A stretch of DNA of 64,000 nucleotides from positions 18,537-82,536 of the forward strand of contig NADL03000217.1 of NCBI GenBank assembly GCA_002205965.3. The letters run 5' to 3'. The notes beneath the pieces were generated by a model. That model was not told the origin of the DNA, did no database searches, and saw only the letters and a list, made by a program, of their open reading frames with translations. This DNA is from Kappaphycus alvarezii (Eukaryota > Rhodophyta > Florideophyceae > Gigartinales > Solieriaceae). This document shows positions 52,980 through 61,756 of this stretch, one piece after another (within the stretch, counting starts at the first letter, position 1; every line of letters starts with the position of its first letter). The translations under genes and the position numbers were made by a program.

Positions 52980-54595
52980 AACGCCTTTTTCTGATATGTT
53001 TGTATATAGACAGGCGTCACTTCTCGTAGTCTTGAAGCCAAGAGTGTGAATAGGAAATCGTCAATCTTTTTGTGCCATTGTCGACTCGCTTGCTTAAGAC
53101 CATAGATAGCCTTGAGAAGTTTGCAAACATGATTGGGCCTGGAAGAGTCAACGATACCTTCAGGCTGCTCCATATAAATATCCTCTTCTAAGTCACCGTT
53201 CAGAAAGGCCGTGACCACGTCCATTTGATGAAGCTCTAAATCGAAGTGGGCTACAATCGCCAACAACAATCGAATCGTTGTAAATTTGATCACCGGCGCA
53301 AAAGTCTCTGAGTAATCAATCCCCTCAATTTGTTGAAAGCCCCGCACAACCAGGCGACCTTTTCCCTTTTGAGTCAACGTGCCGTTATCGTCCGGCATGT
53401 CCTTTACAGTAAATACCCAGCGAGAAGTTAGAATATTGGCACCTTCCGATCGTGGAACTAGTGCCCAGGTTTTGTTTTTGCGTTGGGACTCTAGCTCCTT
53501 ATCAATCGCTTTCTGCCAGAACTGTGGTTGTGGTCCACCCATCGCCTCTTTAAAGGAGTTCGGTATGTTGATGTCGCCACAGGAAGGTGTGAGTAAGCTG
53601 GTTCCCACCAGGCCTGTCCACCACTGTCGGGGTGGGCGTCGTGAACGAGTGGAGCGGCGAGGTTCCACATCGCCGGGACCAGCATCTTGCTCACCACTCA
53701 CTTCTTCTGGTTGCAAAGTCTCATTAGTTGAGTCGGGCTCAATACCTTGACTTTGAAAGTTCTCAACCTCCGCCGGTGACCCTGTTTCAATGCCATGTTC
53801 ATTATCACCATTAGATGTTTCAGACTCAATTTCGTCAGTATCGGTCGTCTCCACTGGGTCAACGTCCATATCATTATCATCGGAGAAATGTTCATCGTAA
53901 GAGCAAGCCCCTGGTCTCGACTCATCGAACTGCACATCCCTGGAAATAACAATGCGATGTAAATTGTCATCCCAAATTTTGTAGGCCTTAGTTCCCGGCG
54001 GATACCCAACAAACATTCCCGTTGTTGCGCGGTCGTCAAGTTTACGCACCTCATTACCAGGCACCTTGTACCAGCATTGACATCCAAACACACGTAGGTG
54101 AGATACATCGGGCTTTTTCTTCATCCATAGGTGAAATGGAGTAACGAGACCACCCAAAGCTCTTGTCGTGACACGATTGCGAACGTAAACTGCGTTATCA
54201 AGAGCTTCAGCCCAGAAAGCTTTCGGAACCTTCATATGGGACAGCATAGACCTGACGAGATCAATCAGGGTACGATTGAGCCGTTCTGCCACACCATTCT
54301 GTTCAGGTGTGTATGCAGCGGTCGTTTGATGAACAGTTCCTTGTGACGATAGAAAGGATTGGAACTCTGAAGAAAGATACTCTCCTCCACGATCAGATCG
54401 AAGCACTTTCACGCGTTGACCAGTGTGTGTGAAGGCATATTGGGCAAACTTCTGATAAAAATGGAACGTTTCATCTTTACTCTTCATCGGATAGACAACA
54501 CTCCAGTTTGAGTGGTCATCGATAAAAGTGACAAAGTATCTAGCACCACCTACTGACTGTACTTGGAGTGGGCCGCAGACGTCCGAATGGACCAA
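52973..54595 (-). CDS. Integrase plus reverse transcriptase N-terminal segment of element 1
   Basis: A 540-residue open segment, the longest in element 1. Residues 1-110 are the integrase core with the DDE triad at D5, D68 and E104 (the last two separated by 35 residues, as in the family). Residues ~165-230 are the copia integrase C-terminal region (VFGCQCWYK, QFDES). Residues ~230-320 are an acidic spacer ending in a basic patch (RRSTRSRRPPR). Residues ~345-510 are RT fingers and palm, with RLVVRGFQQ, LHQMDVVTAFLNG (first catalytic Asp) and AIYGLKQASRQWH. The frame shifts before YVDD. Confidence 0.85.
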   Translation of the reverse strand: MVHSDVCGPLQVQSVGGARYFVTFIDDHSNWSVVYPMKSKDETFHFYQKFAQYAFTHTGQRVKVLRSDRGGEYLSSEFQSFLSSQGTVHQTTAAYTPEQNGVAERLNRTLIDLVRSMLSHMKVPKAFWAEALDNAVYVRNRVTTRALGGLVTPFHLWMKKKPDVSHLRVFGCQCWYKVPGNEVRKLDDRATTGMFVGYPPGTKAYKIWDDNLHRIVISRDVQFDESRPGACSYDEHFSDDNDMDVDPVETTDTDEIESETSNGDNEHGIETGSPAEVENFQSQGIEPDSTNETLQPEEVSGEQDAGPGDVEPRRSTRSRRPPRQWWTGLVGTSLLTPSCGDINIPNSFKEAMGGPQPQFWQKAIDKELESQRKNKTWALVPRSEGANILTSRWVFTVKDMPDDNGTLTQKGKGRLVVRGFQQIEGIDYSETFAPVIKFTTIRLLLAIVAHFDLELHQMDVVTAFLNGDLEEDIYMEQPEGIVDSSRPNHVCKLLKAIYGLKQASRQWHKKIDDFLFTLLASRLREVTPVYIQTYQKKALC

Positions 54596-55019
54596 GTCTA
54601 AAATGTTTGGCCCTGCCTCCAGAGCGCTGTTTAGGAATCACAGCACGAGTTGCTTTTCCTAACACACACGCATCACATGTCACAGATTCACAGTCAGAAG
54701 ATGAGCTAGCGTCTCTTGTTATATCTGAAGAGGAGATATGAAGTCCACTTACCACGTTCTTACGAGCCATGGACAATATTCCTTGAGTGTGAACGTGGGC
54801 CAATCTTTCATGCCATGTCTTCAAAGAGGCTTTGTGCGCCGAATGAACCTCGTTACATGTGTCAAGCACATACAGCTCTCCTCGACTTGTGGCAGTAGCC
54901 ACGATGCAGTCACTCCTCTTCACAGTGCACTTGTCACGAACGAACTCAACGTCAAATCCATTATCGACCATCTTACGTACAGAGAAGGGAAAAAGCAAAG
55001 CTTGGAACGTGCAGCACAT
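54540..55019 (-). CDS. GAG-pre-integrase (HHCC) segment of element 1
   Basis: A 159-residue open segment. It carries the zinc-binding HHCC module at the start of copia integrase: WHERLAH (H70 and H75) and CDACVLGK (C115 and C118). It follows the protease segment with a frame break near 54,980 and precedes the integrase core with a break near 54,600; the last ~20 residues are out-of-frame sequence. Confidence 0.8.
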   Translation of the reverse strand: MCCTFQALLFPFSVRKMVDNGFDVEFVRDKCTVKRSDCIVATATSRGELYVLDTCNEVHSAHKASLKTWHERLAHVHTQGILSMARKNVVSGLHISSSDITRDASSSSDCESVTCDACVLGKATRAVIPKQRSGGRAKHFRLGPFGRLRPTPSTVSRWC

Positions 55020-55515
55020 TGGTGAGCTTGCATGACTTTTGAACTCCGCTCACTAAAAGCGTAATGGGGACGGTCCCGACTCCAGCTACTACTGCACACG
55101 CTTTTGTTCCCATTTCTACGCGGCTGTTTGAGACCTCCCTGTAGTCGGAGAACAGTCTCTTGTCAAATGTCATGTGTGCGGAGCATCCAGAGTCGATAAG
55201 CCAAGTGTTTGAGGTTATGTTGATACCAGAGTTATCTACCTTGTTCATCAGACATATGTACTCGACTTCATTAATTTCCAGATCTTCTTGCTCTTGAGCA
55301 ATCATCGCAGTAGGCTTCTGTGACTGTATACGTAGGAACCGGTCAGGTGGCGGTGGTCGCCTTCCGTTGATGTCCTTTCCCCAGCAGCGGGCAGCGGAGT
55401 GTCCATTGTGACCACAGTTGGTGCATGTCAAAGTCGAAACACGCCTTGCCTCAGGGATGTGCCCAATAAGAGCAGACCTTGGCGGATTCTGCCTTCTAGT
55501 AAGCCATCGATGCAC
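54973..55515 (-). CDS. CCHC zinc knuckle and aspartic protease segment of element 1
   Basis: A 180-residue open segment. The nucleocapsid-type knuckle C-x2-C-x4-H-x4-C lies at residues 31-44. The retroviral-type aspartic protease has its active site WLIDSG at D108-S109-G110, followed by a flap-like region and VLHVPSFAFSL. The knuckle binds RNA and the protease cleaves the polyprotein. The segment is joined to gag by a frame break near 55,500. Confidence 0.8.
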   Translation of the reverse strand: MHRWLTRRQNPPRSALIGHIPEARRVSTLTCTNCGHNGHSAARCWGKDINGRRPPPPDRFLRIQSQKPTAMIAQEQEDLEINEVEYICLMNKVDNSGINITSNTWLIDSGCSAHMTFDKRLFSDYREVSNSRVEMGTKACAVVAGVGTVPITLLVSGVQKSCKLTNVLHVPSFAFSLLCT

Positions 55516-55885
55516 GTTGCTCCTCTTGGAGCAGGCGACTTTTTACATATTCTACTCCGAACGTGTTATCTTCGGATCCAAGAGCGTCAAGCGCTACAAT
55601 GAGATTTTGAAACCTCTGCGGAAGACCATTGAGAACTGCCATAGCCATTTCCTTGTCATCAATGATGACTCCCATTGACTTTAAGCGAGCTGCTAGGTGT
55701 CGCACACGTCCTATGTATGGCAAAACTTTCTCATTGTCTAGCATGGTGACCGTGTAGAAGTCTCTCCGGGCCGCCAGCTTATTTAGTAATGTGTGGCGCT
55801 CAAAAACTTCCAAGATGGCGTCCCACATTTCTTTGGCTGTGACAGCATCTCTCACATGATCCAGGTGATCATCGGACAGCGACAG
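55496..55885 (-). CDS. gag fragment of element 1, cut at its 5' side
   Basis: The open frame enters from 55,885, where the code reads LSLSDDHLDHVRDAV, matching gag of element 2 from about residue 106 of its open frame. It continues through the MWDAILEVFERHTL and MAMAVLNGLPQRF blocks of the copia capsid-like gag domain. The upstream part of gag is absent because the LTR of element 2 begins at 55,886. The end of the frame (after LLQEEQRAS) is out-of-frame sequence. Confidence 0.8.
   Translation of the reverse strand: MSLSDDHLDHVRDAVTAKEMWDAILEVFERHTLLNKLAARRDFYTVTMLDNEKVLPYIGRVRHLAARLKSMGVIIDDKEMAMAVLNGLPQRFQNLIVALDALGSEDNTFGVEYVKSRLLQEEQRASMAY
55881..55885. other. Left flank / presumed 5-bp target site of element 2
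   Basis: GACAG directly precedes the TGATGATGAG end of the element 2 LTR. Copia elements make 5-bp target duplications, so a second GACAG is expected beyond the outer end of the 5' LTR, about 100 bp after the window ends. The duplicate itself is not visible here. Confidence 0.45.
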
Positions 55886-57469
55886 TGATGATGAGTTGCG
55901 ATAGGGAAGGCTGGTGGGAGAGGATGAAGCTGCGGGCTTAGCTACCCAGAATTTACTTGGTGCTCGAAAACTTCGACCTTAAGTACATTCTAAAACTACT
56001 CGCTACTTCATTTCCTCCATTTACAAAATCCCATAAACCAAACCATTTGGGCAAGTTGAAAGATATTGGCCCAGCAAAAACGTTCTTTGAGTCCATTTTC
56101 GAACTGCTTCCAAAGCTGCCAAATTTGCATAAAACAAACTGGCCCACTAGACACATGAATGCAGTGCCTTATTTCCGCAGCCTGTCGGCACCGAATTTGC
56201 TTGGGCCATAATAACGTACTCAAACCCTCATACAAATCATAGAATATGGTAAATGTTCTGAGATGCAGCCAGAGGTGTAGCCAGGCACGTAAAAGTAACT
56301 AGAAACCTCATACATATTATAGAATCAAGAATCGCTTCCATAGTGCAGCCGGAGGATGCAGCCGGGTGCATAAAATCATAACAGAATCCTCATACACATT
56401 ATAGAATCAAGAGTCGCTTCCATAATGCAGCCGGAGGATGCAGCCGGGTGCATAGAATCATAACTAGAATCCTCATACACATTATAGAATCAAGAGTCGC
56501 TTCCATAATGCAGCCGGAGGATGCAGCCGGGGGCAGGAAATCATAACTAGGATCCTCATACATTATAGAATCAAGAGTCGCTTCCATAATGCAGCCGGAG
56601 GATGCAGCCGGGTGCATAGAATCATAACTAGAATCCTCATACACATTATAGAATCAAGAGTCGCTTCCATAATGCAGCCGGAGATTGAACCGACAGTGCA
56701 GTGGTGGAATGCAGTCGTGGATGCAGCCAGGGAGTGTAGTAGTGGAATGCAGCCGGCGGATGCAGCCGGCTATCTACTGTACGTTCAATCAACGGAGCGG
56801 TGTAATTATGACAACGATTCGCATAACCACCCCTACTGTATGAATTCAAGTACAGTACGAAGTACAGTTCCACAACTGACAATAGTACAACACGTGGACA
56901 CCACTTTACCAATAGTTCCTACGCTTTTCTGTACCACATGTACATCGCATACACCAATGCCAACCTGTACACGTGTATATGTCTTATTCAGCACAGCTCC
57001 CGTACACTACATTCCTCACACCCTTACAGCACATTTCCCTACGTAAAGGGACCCCCTAAACAACATTTTGACCTCTAAAATAGCTCATAAATAACCGTTA
57101 TATCCCATACTGCCTTTGAACAACTAAAACCAGCCAAGGAACCTCTACAACACCTGACACGTGTACATCCTGGGCCAATAGAATTGCAGTATTGTCCCTG
57201 TCAGCGAATAGGATTAAAGCAGGCAATTCTTAGCCTAGGCATCATGGGCCAAGTTCCACTTGTCAACAATTATGCAAAATTGGCATTTTTCGTCGACCCC
57301 CTGAAAATGGCCTTTCGTCCCCGGCAACTTTGCTTTTCGGGTAAATTTGGCATATATTTCCCTTCAGAACCACATGTGTCCACGTGTACACATATACGGC
57401 TTCCCAACCTCCGTGCGAGACGTCTAGTCAGTGCAATGGGCGTGTGATCGTCTCACGAAATCACCAACA
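55886..57469 (-). repeat. 3' LTR of copia element 2 (1,584 bp)
   Basis: The plus strand runs TGATGATGAG...CACCAACA, so the element-sense LTR is TGTTGG...CATCATCA with TG/CA termini. The right limit is set by the polypurine tract and the left limit by comparison with the 5' LTR, where the same TGATGATGAG follows the primer-binding site. It aligns with the satellite unit in both the subrepeat-free blocks and the subrepeat run. It is long for a copia LTR, because of the ~400-bp subrepeat run and the extra sequence around 57,080-57,300 that the satellite unit lacks. Confidence 0.92.
56305..56700. repeat. 83-bp subrepeat run in the 3' LTR of element 2
   Basis: Five copies of about 83 bp begin with CCTCATAC at 56,305, 56,388, 56,471, 56,554 and 56,635. 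Each contains TTATAGAATCAAGAGTCGC, GCAGCCGGAGGATGCAGCC and ATCATAACTAG. They are homologous to the 72-74 bp satellite subrepeats, but with an extra GGAGGATGCAGC-like duplication inside the repeat. Confidence 0.9.
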
Positions 57470-57478
57470 CCCCCCCTC
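57470..57478 (-). other. Polypurine tract of copia element 2
   Basis: The minus strand reads GAGGGGGGG directly before TGTTGG of the 3' LTR; identical to the tract of element 1. Confidence 0.9.
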
Positions 57479-57489
57479 GATCACATGCC

Positions 57490-58035
57490 CTAAGCATCGC
57501 GCAGATCCCCAAGTCCCAGAAACCTCACACATTTATTGAACGAAAGTCGTCCAAGAGGCTTCGTTAGTATATCTGCTGGCATTTTGGAAGACGGTACATG
57601 GAAGAGGGAAACAATATTGCGATGGATAGCATCTCTGACAAAGTGGTATGAGATATCGATATGCTTGTTACGCCGGTTGACCCCCTCGTTGCCTGCAAAG
57701 GATATAGTTCCTGTATTATCGCAACCGATAGTAACAGTACCATCTTCTGATTTTCCCAATGCATCTGTCAGGAGGCATCTTAGCCAGGCGGCTTCTTTGC
57801 AGGCATCACAAAGCGCGATGTACTCTGCTTCGCAGGTAGACTTTGCAACAACCGTTTGCTTCCTCGACGACCAGCTGACGGCTCCTCCACAAAGCTTGAA
57901 TACATAGCCGCTGGTGGACTTTCTTGAACTCAAGCAGCCACCCCAGTCCGCATCACTAAAGCCTTCGAGGTACTCCACTGAGAGATTTCCGTTTAGGATA
58001 ACACCAGTTGAGAGTGTTCCTTTGATGAACCTCAA
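57490..58035 (-). CDS. RNase H segment of copia element 2
   Basis: A 181-residue open segment. The copia RNase HI domain spans residues ~20-160: EGFSDADWGG near residue 24 (first catalytic Asp), STCEAEY with E69, GCDN with D106, KHIDISYHFVRD, and the conserved end MPADILTKPLGR. It degrades the RNA strand of the RNA/DNA hybrid. It stops 12 bases before the polypurine tract. A one-base loss near 58,036 separates it from the RT connection segment, so the first residues (MRFIKGTLS) are really internal to the polyprotein and the Met is not a true start. Confidence 0.85.
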   Translation of the reverse strand: MRFIKGTLSTGVILNGNLSVEYLEGFSDADWGGCLSSRKSTSGYVFKLCGGAVSWSSRKQTVVAKSTCEAEYIALCDACKEAAWLRCLLTDALGKSEDGTVTIGCDNTGTISFAGNEGVNRRNKHIDISYHFVRDAIHRNIVSLFHVPSSKMPADILTKPLGRLSFNKCVRFLGLGDLRDA

Positions 58036-58350
58036 AACCTTTTCGCAGCCTGCCAGTGGTCCTCGCGAGGCTTCTCACAGTGTTGAGACAATTTGCCAAC
58101 GGCGTATGCTAAATCTGGACGAGAACCAACCATCAGGAACATCAGACAGCCGATGATCTGTCGATACGGGACATCGCAGTACGGGCTTGTCGAAGACTCG
58201 GGATGGAATCCCTGTTCCATTGGTGTACTCACGGAATTACAGCCGACCATTCCAAAACGTTTCAGTACGGATTCGGCATACGCTTTCTGCGATATACAGA
58301 CTAGCTTGGACGACCTTTTCCTACTAATTTCAAGCCCTATGCATTTTTTT
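58032..58350 (-). pseudogene. RT connection segment of element 2 between two frameshifts
   Basis: An open stretch in a third frame covers the end of RT and the connection to RNase H (RFGMVGCNSVSTPMEQG, PYRQIIGCLMFLMVGSRPD, REDHWQAAKR). It is entered through a one-base expansion of a T7 tract at 58,344-58,350 and left through a one-base loss near 58,036. Both sites are homopolymer or short-run positions, where assembly error is as likely as true mutation. Confidence 0.75.
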
Positions 58351-59112
58351 CGCCTCTCCCAGGTCTTTCATCTCAAACCTTTTATTTAATTCCGCTTTCA
58401 TCCAGGCTACGGCGGTTAGATCACTACCGGCGAGCAGCAAGTCATCCACATAAAGGGCAATGAGCATTATGCTGCCATTCGATATGTTTGTGTACAAGCA
58501 AGCGTCACTTCTCGTGGTCTTAAACCCAAGCCCATTAATCAAGAAGTCGTCAATCTTTTTGTGCCATTGACGACTCGCTTGTTTAAGGCCATAAATAGCC
58601 TTGAGGAGTTTGCAAACATGGTTTGGTTTGGAAGGGTCGATGCATCCTTCGGGTTGTTCCATGTAAATATCCTCCTCTAATTCTCCATTTAGAAACGCGG
58701 TGACTACGTCCATTTGGTGAAGCTCTAAGTCAAATTGCGCAACCATAGCCAGTAGCAATCGAATTGTCGTGAATTTGATTACCGGGGCGAAAGTCTCTGA
58801 GTAATCAACTCCTTCAATCTGCTGGAAACCTCTTACGACTAGGCGACCCTTTCCTTGCTGAATGAGGTGGCCCTGATCATCTGGAATATCTTTAACGGTG
58901 AAAACCCAGCGCGATGTGAGGATGTTAGAGGCCTGTGAGCGCGGAACCAGCGTCCAAGTCTGGTTTTTGCGTTGTGATTTTAACTCTTTGTCAACTGCTT
59001 TCTGCCAGAAATCTGGTTGCGTCCCACTCATCGCTTCCTTGAACGAGTCTGGTACCGGAACATCCTCATTAGACGTGCTGAGTATATTAGTTCCTAAGAG
59101 CCCTTCCACCAT
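58330..59112 (-). CDS. Reverse transcriptase segment of copia element 2
   Basis: A 260-residue open segment in the same frame as the upstream gag-protease-integrase segment, from which it is separated only by a TAG at 59,161-59,163. RT motifs: TWTLVPRS and SRWVFTVKD (fingers), RLVVRGFQQIEGVDYSETF, LHQMDVVTAFLNG with catalytic D135, AIYGLKQASRQWH, and ALYVDDLLLAG with D223-D224. It copies element RNA into cDNA inside virus-like particles. The frame ends out of register after DLGEAKK at a T7 tract. The Met at 59,112 is not a real start. Confidence 0.88.
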   Translation of the reverse strand: MVEGLLGTNILSTSNEDVPVPDSFKEAMSGTQPDFWQKAVDKELKSQRKNQTWTLVPRSQASNILTSRWVFTVKDIPDDQGHLIQQGKGRLVVRGFQQIEGVDYSETFAPVIKFTTIRLLLAMVAQFDLELHQMDVVTAFLNGELEEDIYMEQPEGCIDPSKPNHVCKLLKAIYGLKQASRQWHKKIDDFLINGLGFKTTRSDACLYTNISNGSIMLIALYVDDLLLAGSDLTAVAWMKAELNKRFEMKDLGEAKKMHRA

Positions 59113-59160
59113 TGTCTTGGTGGGCGGCGTGATCGACCTGATCTGCGAAGTGGTACATTG

Positions 59161-61593
59161 CTAGATCATCTCCGTCTGTACCACCCGTATGTTCTGGTTC
59201 CGAGCTCGCATCCGGGGCTCTGGGTTCATATTTGGATTTAGAACGGGCTCATTTTGACCTCTCGATGACTCAGAGTCTCCATTTTCACCGATATTTGCCA
59301 TTAAAGTATCGGGGTCAGTTTCGTCAGCAACGTCCACATCCTCTGGCTCAAAATTCTCGTCATTTTGATGCGATATACTGTCGTCAACCGAACAAGGCCC
59401 TCGCCTGGACTCATCAAACTGCACATTTCGTGAGATAAGTACGCGATTCAGTTCGTCATCCCATACCTTGTAGGCCTTCGTTCCGTCTGGATATCCAAGA
59501 AAAATTCCTTTCACTGCACGTTCATCAAGTTTCTGCACCTCATGGGCATGCAGTTTGTACCAGCATTGGCAGCCAAATACCCTCAAGTGAGACACATCTG
59601 GTTTATCCTTCATCCACAAGTGATGAGGCGTAATGGAACTTCCCAGGGCTCTGTTTGTTACACGATTCCGCACATACACGGCATTGTCTAGGGCTTCAGC
59701 CCAAAATGACTTTGGAACCTGCATGTGGGACAGCATAGACCGAACCAGATCTATCAATGTACGGTTGAACCGTTCTGCGACGCCATTTTGTTCAGGCGTG
59801 TACGCGGCGGTCGTTTGATGAACCGTTCCTTGTGAAGATAAGAAGGATTGGAACTGCGAGGAAAGATACTCCCCTCCACGATCTGAACGAAACACTTTCA
59901 CTCGCTGACCGGTATGGGTAAGGGCATAATTGGCAAACTTCTTATAGAACTCGAAAGTTTCATCTTTACTTTTCATCGGATAGACAACGCTCCAGTTGGA
60001 GTAATCATCGATGAATGTGACAAAGTATCTCGCACCACCTAATGACTGTGTTTGGAGTGGGCCACAGACGTCCGAATGGACTAAGTCTAGCAGCTGCTTT
60101 GCCCTACCTCCTGAGCGATGTTTGGGAATTACAGCACGAGTTGCTTTTCCTACCACACAAGCATCGCATTTCACGGAATCACAGTCAGAAGATGAGCCAA
60201 TATCTTTGGTATCATTTGAAGAAGAAAGATGAAGTCCACTTACCACGTTCTTGCGAGACATAGACAAGATTCCTTGAGTATGAACGTGCGCAAGTCTTTC
60301 GTGCCACGTCTTCAAGGAGGCTTTGTGTGCCGAATGAGTCATATCACACGTATCAAGCACGTAGAGCTCTCCTTCACTTGTCGCGGTTGCCACAGTACAG
60401 TCATTTTTCTTTACAGTACACTTGTCACGAACAAACTGAACATCAAGTCCATTGTCGACCATCTGGCGTACTGAAATTAGAGAAAAGGCAAAACTGGGAA
60501 CGTGTAGCACATTGGTGAGCTTACAGGATTTTTCAATGCCGTTTACTGATAGCATCAAATGAACGTTTCCGACTCCAGCCACAATCGCACAAGCCTTGGT
60601 TCCCATCTCAACGCGGCTGTTCGAGACCTCACGGTAGTCTGTAAAGAGGCTTCTGTCAAACGTCATGTGCGCGGAGCACCCGGAATCTATAAGCCAGGTG
60701 TTAGAGGTTATTTTAACGTTAGACTTATCCGCTTTGTTCACCAGACAAATGTACTCCACCTCATTCACTTCCGAGCCATCTTTTTCTTGAGCGATCATTG
60801 CCGTTGGCTTCTGTAATTGCCTCCGCTGGAATCGTTCGGGTGGAGAAGGTCGCTTTCCATTGACATCCTTTCCCCAGCAACGGGAGGCGGTGTGTCCGGT
60901 GTGACCACAATTAGTGCACGTCAAGGAAGACTGGCGCCGTCCTTCGAAAACGTTCCCAATAAGGGCGGCACTTGAAGTCATCTGTCGCCTGGACGACTTC
61001 ATCGAAGCTCGTTGTTCCTCTTGAAGTAGACGACTTTTGACATACTCCACTCCAAAGGAGTTGTCTTCAGATCCAAGAGCGTCCAGAGCAACAATGAGGC
61101 TGTGAAAACGCGGTGGAAGGCCGTTAAGCACTGCCATAGCCATCTCTTTGTCATCGATAACGACCCCCATAGACTTCAAGCGAGCCGCCAGGTGTCTCAC
61201 ACGTCCAATATACGGAAGCACCTTCTCATTTTCTAGCATACTGACAGTGTAAAACTCTCTACGAGCAGCCAACTTGTTCAGCAGCGTATGTCGCTCAAAC
61301 ACCTCTAGAATAGCATCCCACATACCTTTGGCAGTAACAGCATCTCTTACATGGTCCAAATGGTCATCAGAAAGAGACAGCCCTATAATTGCTCTGGCTT
61401 TTCGATCTCCCTGCTTCCAAGTCCTATACGTAGAAGAATTTTCATCAGCAGGGACGTTATCATCGGTAATGTACTGTTCTACATCGCGCAGTGCCAGAAG
61501 TAGCTGAATTTTCTGCTTCCACACATAAAAATTCGTATCCGTCAGCTTCTCTATCTTCATTGACCCTCCTCCTTGATCTTCTCCGCCACTCAT
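59161..61593 (-). CDS. gag, protease and integrase of copia element 2
   Basis: The open frame reaches back to 61,695; I place the start at MSGGEDQ (ATG at 61,591-61,593), because the family gag domain begins just after it (KLTDTNFYVWK). Numbering from the 61,695 ATG: gag capsid-like domain ~46-230; CCHC knuckle 260-273; aspartic protease active site D337-S338-G339; HHCC module H465, H470, C510, C513; integrase DDE at D542, D605 and E641 (35-residue spacing between the last two); integrase C-terminal block FGCQCWYK at ~708-714; acidic spacer ~765-815. All catalytic residues are intact. The frame ends at a TAG, beyond which homologous sequence continues in the same frame into RT, so this looks like a nonsense change or a programmed stop. 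Confidence 0.9.
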   Translation of the reverse strand: MSGGEDQGGGSMKIEKLTDTNFYVWKQKIQLLLALRDVEQYITDDNVPADENSSTYRTWKQGDRKARAIIGLSLSDDHLDHVRDAVTAKGMWDAILEVFERHTLLNKLAARREFYTVSMLENEKVLPYIGRVRHLAARLKSMGVVIDDKEMAMAVLNGLPPRFHSLIVALDALGSEDNSFGVEYVKSRLLQEEQRASMKSSRRQMTSSAALIGNVFEGRRQSSLTCTNCGHTGHTASRCWGKDVNGKRPSPPERFQRRQLQKPTAMIAQEKDGSEVNEVEYICLVNKADKSNVKITSNTWLIDSGCSAHMTFDRSLFTDYREVSNSRVEMGTKACAIVAGVGNVHLMLSVNGIEKSCKLTNVLHVPSFAFSLISVRQMVDNGLDVQFVRDKCTVKKNDCTVATATSEGELYVLDTCDMTHSAHKASLKTWHERLAHVHTQGILSMSRKNVVSGLHLSSSNDTKDIGSSSDCDSVKCDACVVGKATRAVIPKHRSGGRAKQLLDLVHSDVCGPLQTQSLGGARYFVTFIDDYSNWSVVYPMKSKDETFEFYKKFANYALTHTGQRVKVFRSDRGGEYLSSQFQSFLSSQGTVHQTTAAYTPEQNGVAERFNRTLIDLVRSMLSHMQVPKSFWAEALDNAVYVRNRVTNRALGSSITPHHLWMKDKPDVSHLRVFGCQCWYKLHAHEVQKLDERAVKGIFLGYPDGTKAYKVWDDELNRVLISRNVQFDESRRGPCSVDDSISHQNDENFEPEDVDVADETDPDTLMANIGENGDSESSRGQNEPVLNPNMNPEPRMRARNQNIRVVQTEMI

Positions 61594-61641
61594 TGCAAAT
61601 AGGTTAGAGGTGCTTATGTTCTGTTCGAAGATCCCAAGCCG

Positions 61642-61656
61642 GGGACCGATAGTCCC
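61642..61656. other. Small hairpin in the gag leader of element 2
   Basis: GGGAC-CGATA-GTCCC can form a 5-bp stem with a 5-base loop about 50 bp upstream of the gag ATG. Leaders of LTR elements often carry packaging or dimerisation structures, but nothing further supports this one. Confidence 0.25.
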
Positions 61657-61756
61657 TTGCAATGGCAAGCCCACCTCTATAAGAACACAGCACACGAAAC
61701 TCTAAGCTAAATGCAAAGGCCGAGCACTCGCTTTTAACCAAAGTATAGGATCCCTT

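Larger units (their letters stand above)
50334..55885 (-). mobile_element. Copia element 1: 3' LTR plus degenerate body, 5' part missing
   Basis: Ty1/copia order on the minus strand (gag, CCHC knuckle, protease, integrase, RT, RNase H, polypurine tract, LTR). The body is close to element 2 in protein sequence but broken by about six frameshifts. It stops abruptly inside gag at 55,885, where the LTR of element 2 begins. The natural reading is that element 2 landed in gag of element 1 and the rest of element 1 continues beyond the window. A deletion or recombination is the alternative. Confidence 0.85.
51977..55885 (-). pseudogene. Copia gag-pol of element 1, frameshifted and 5'-truncated
   Basis: Six overlapping minus-strand open segments in three frames together cover a copia polyprotein from within gag to RNase H. 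Breaks fall near 55,500 (gag to knuckle), 54,980 (after protease), 54,600 (before integrase), 53,050 (before the YVDD motif), 52,620 and 52,520 (around the RT/RNase H link). All breaks look like small indels rather than large rearrangements, and no internal domain is missing. Some could be consensus errors, given the indel noise elsewhere. No full polyprotein can be translated from the sequence as given. Confidence 0.85.

Noticed and set aside
55957-56211. An 84-codon plus-strand frame repeated at 62,593-62,847
   Set aside because: It appears twice because both LTRs of element 2 contain it. It lies antisense in the LTR, and the satellite homolog is not open.
59161-59163. Programmed stop-codon readthrough between integrase and RT of element 2
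   Set aside because: Element 1 has no stop at the matching place, and copia elements normally encode one continuous polyprotein, so a simple nonsense change or sequence error is more likely.
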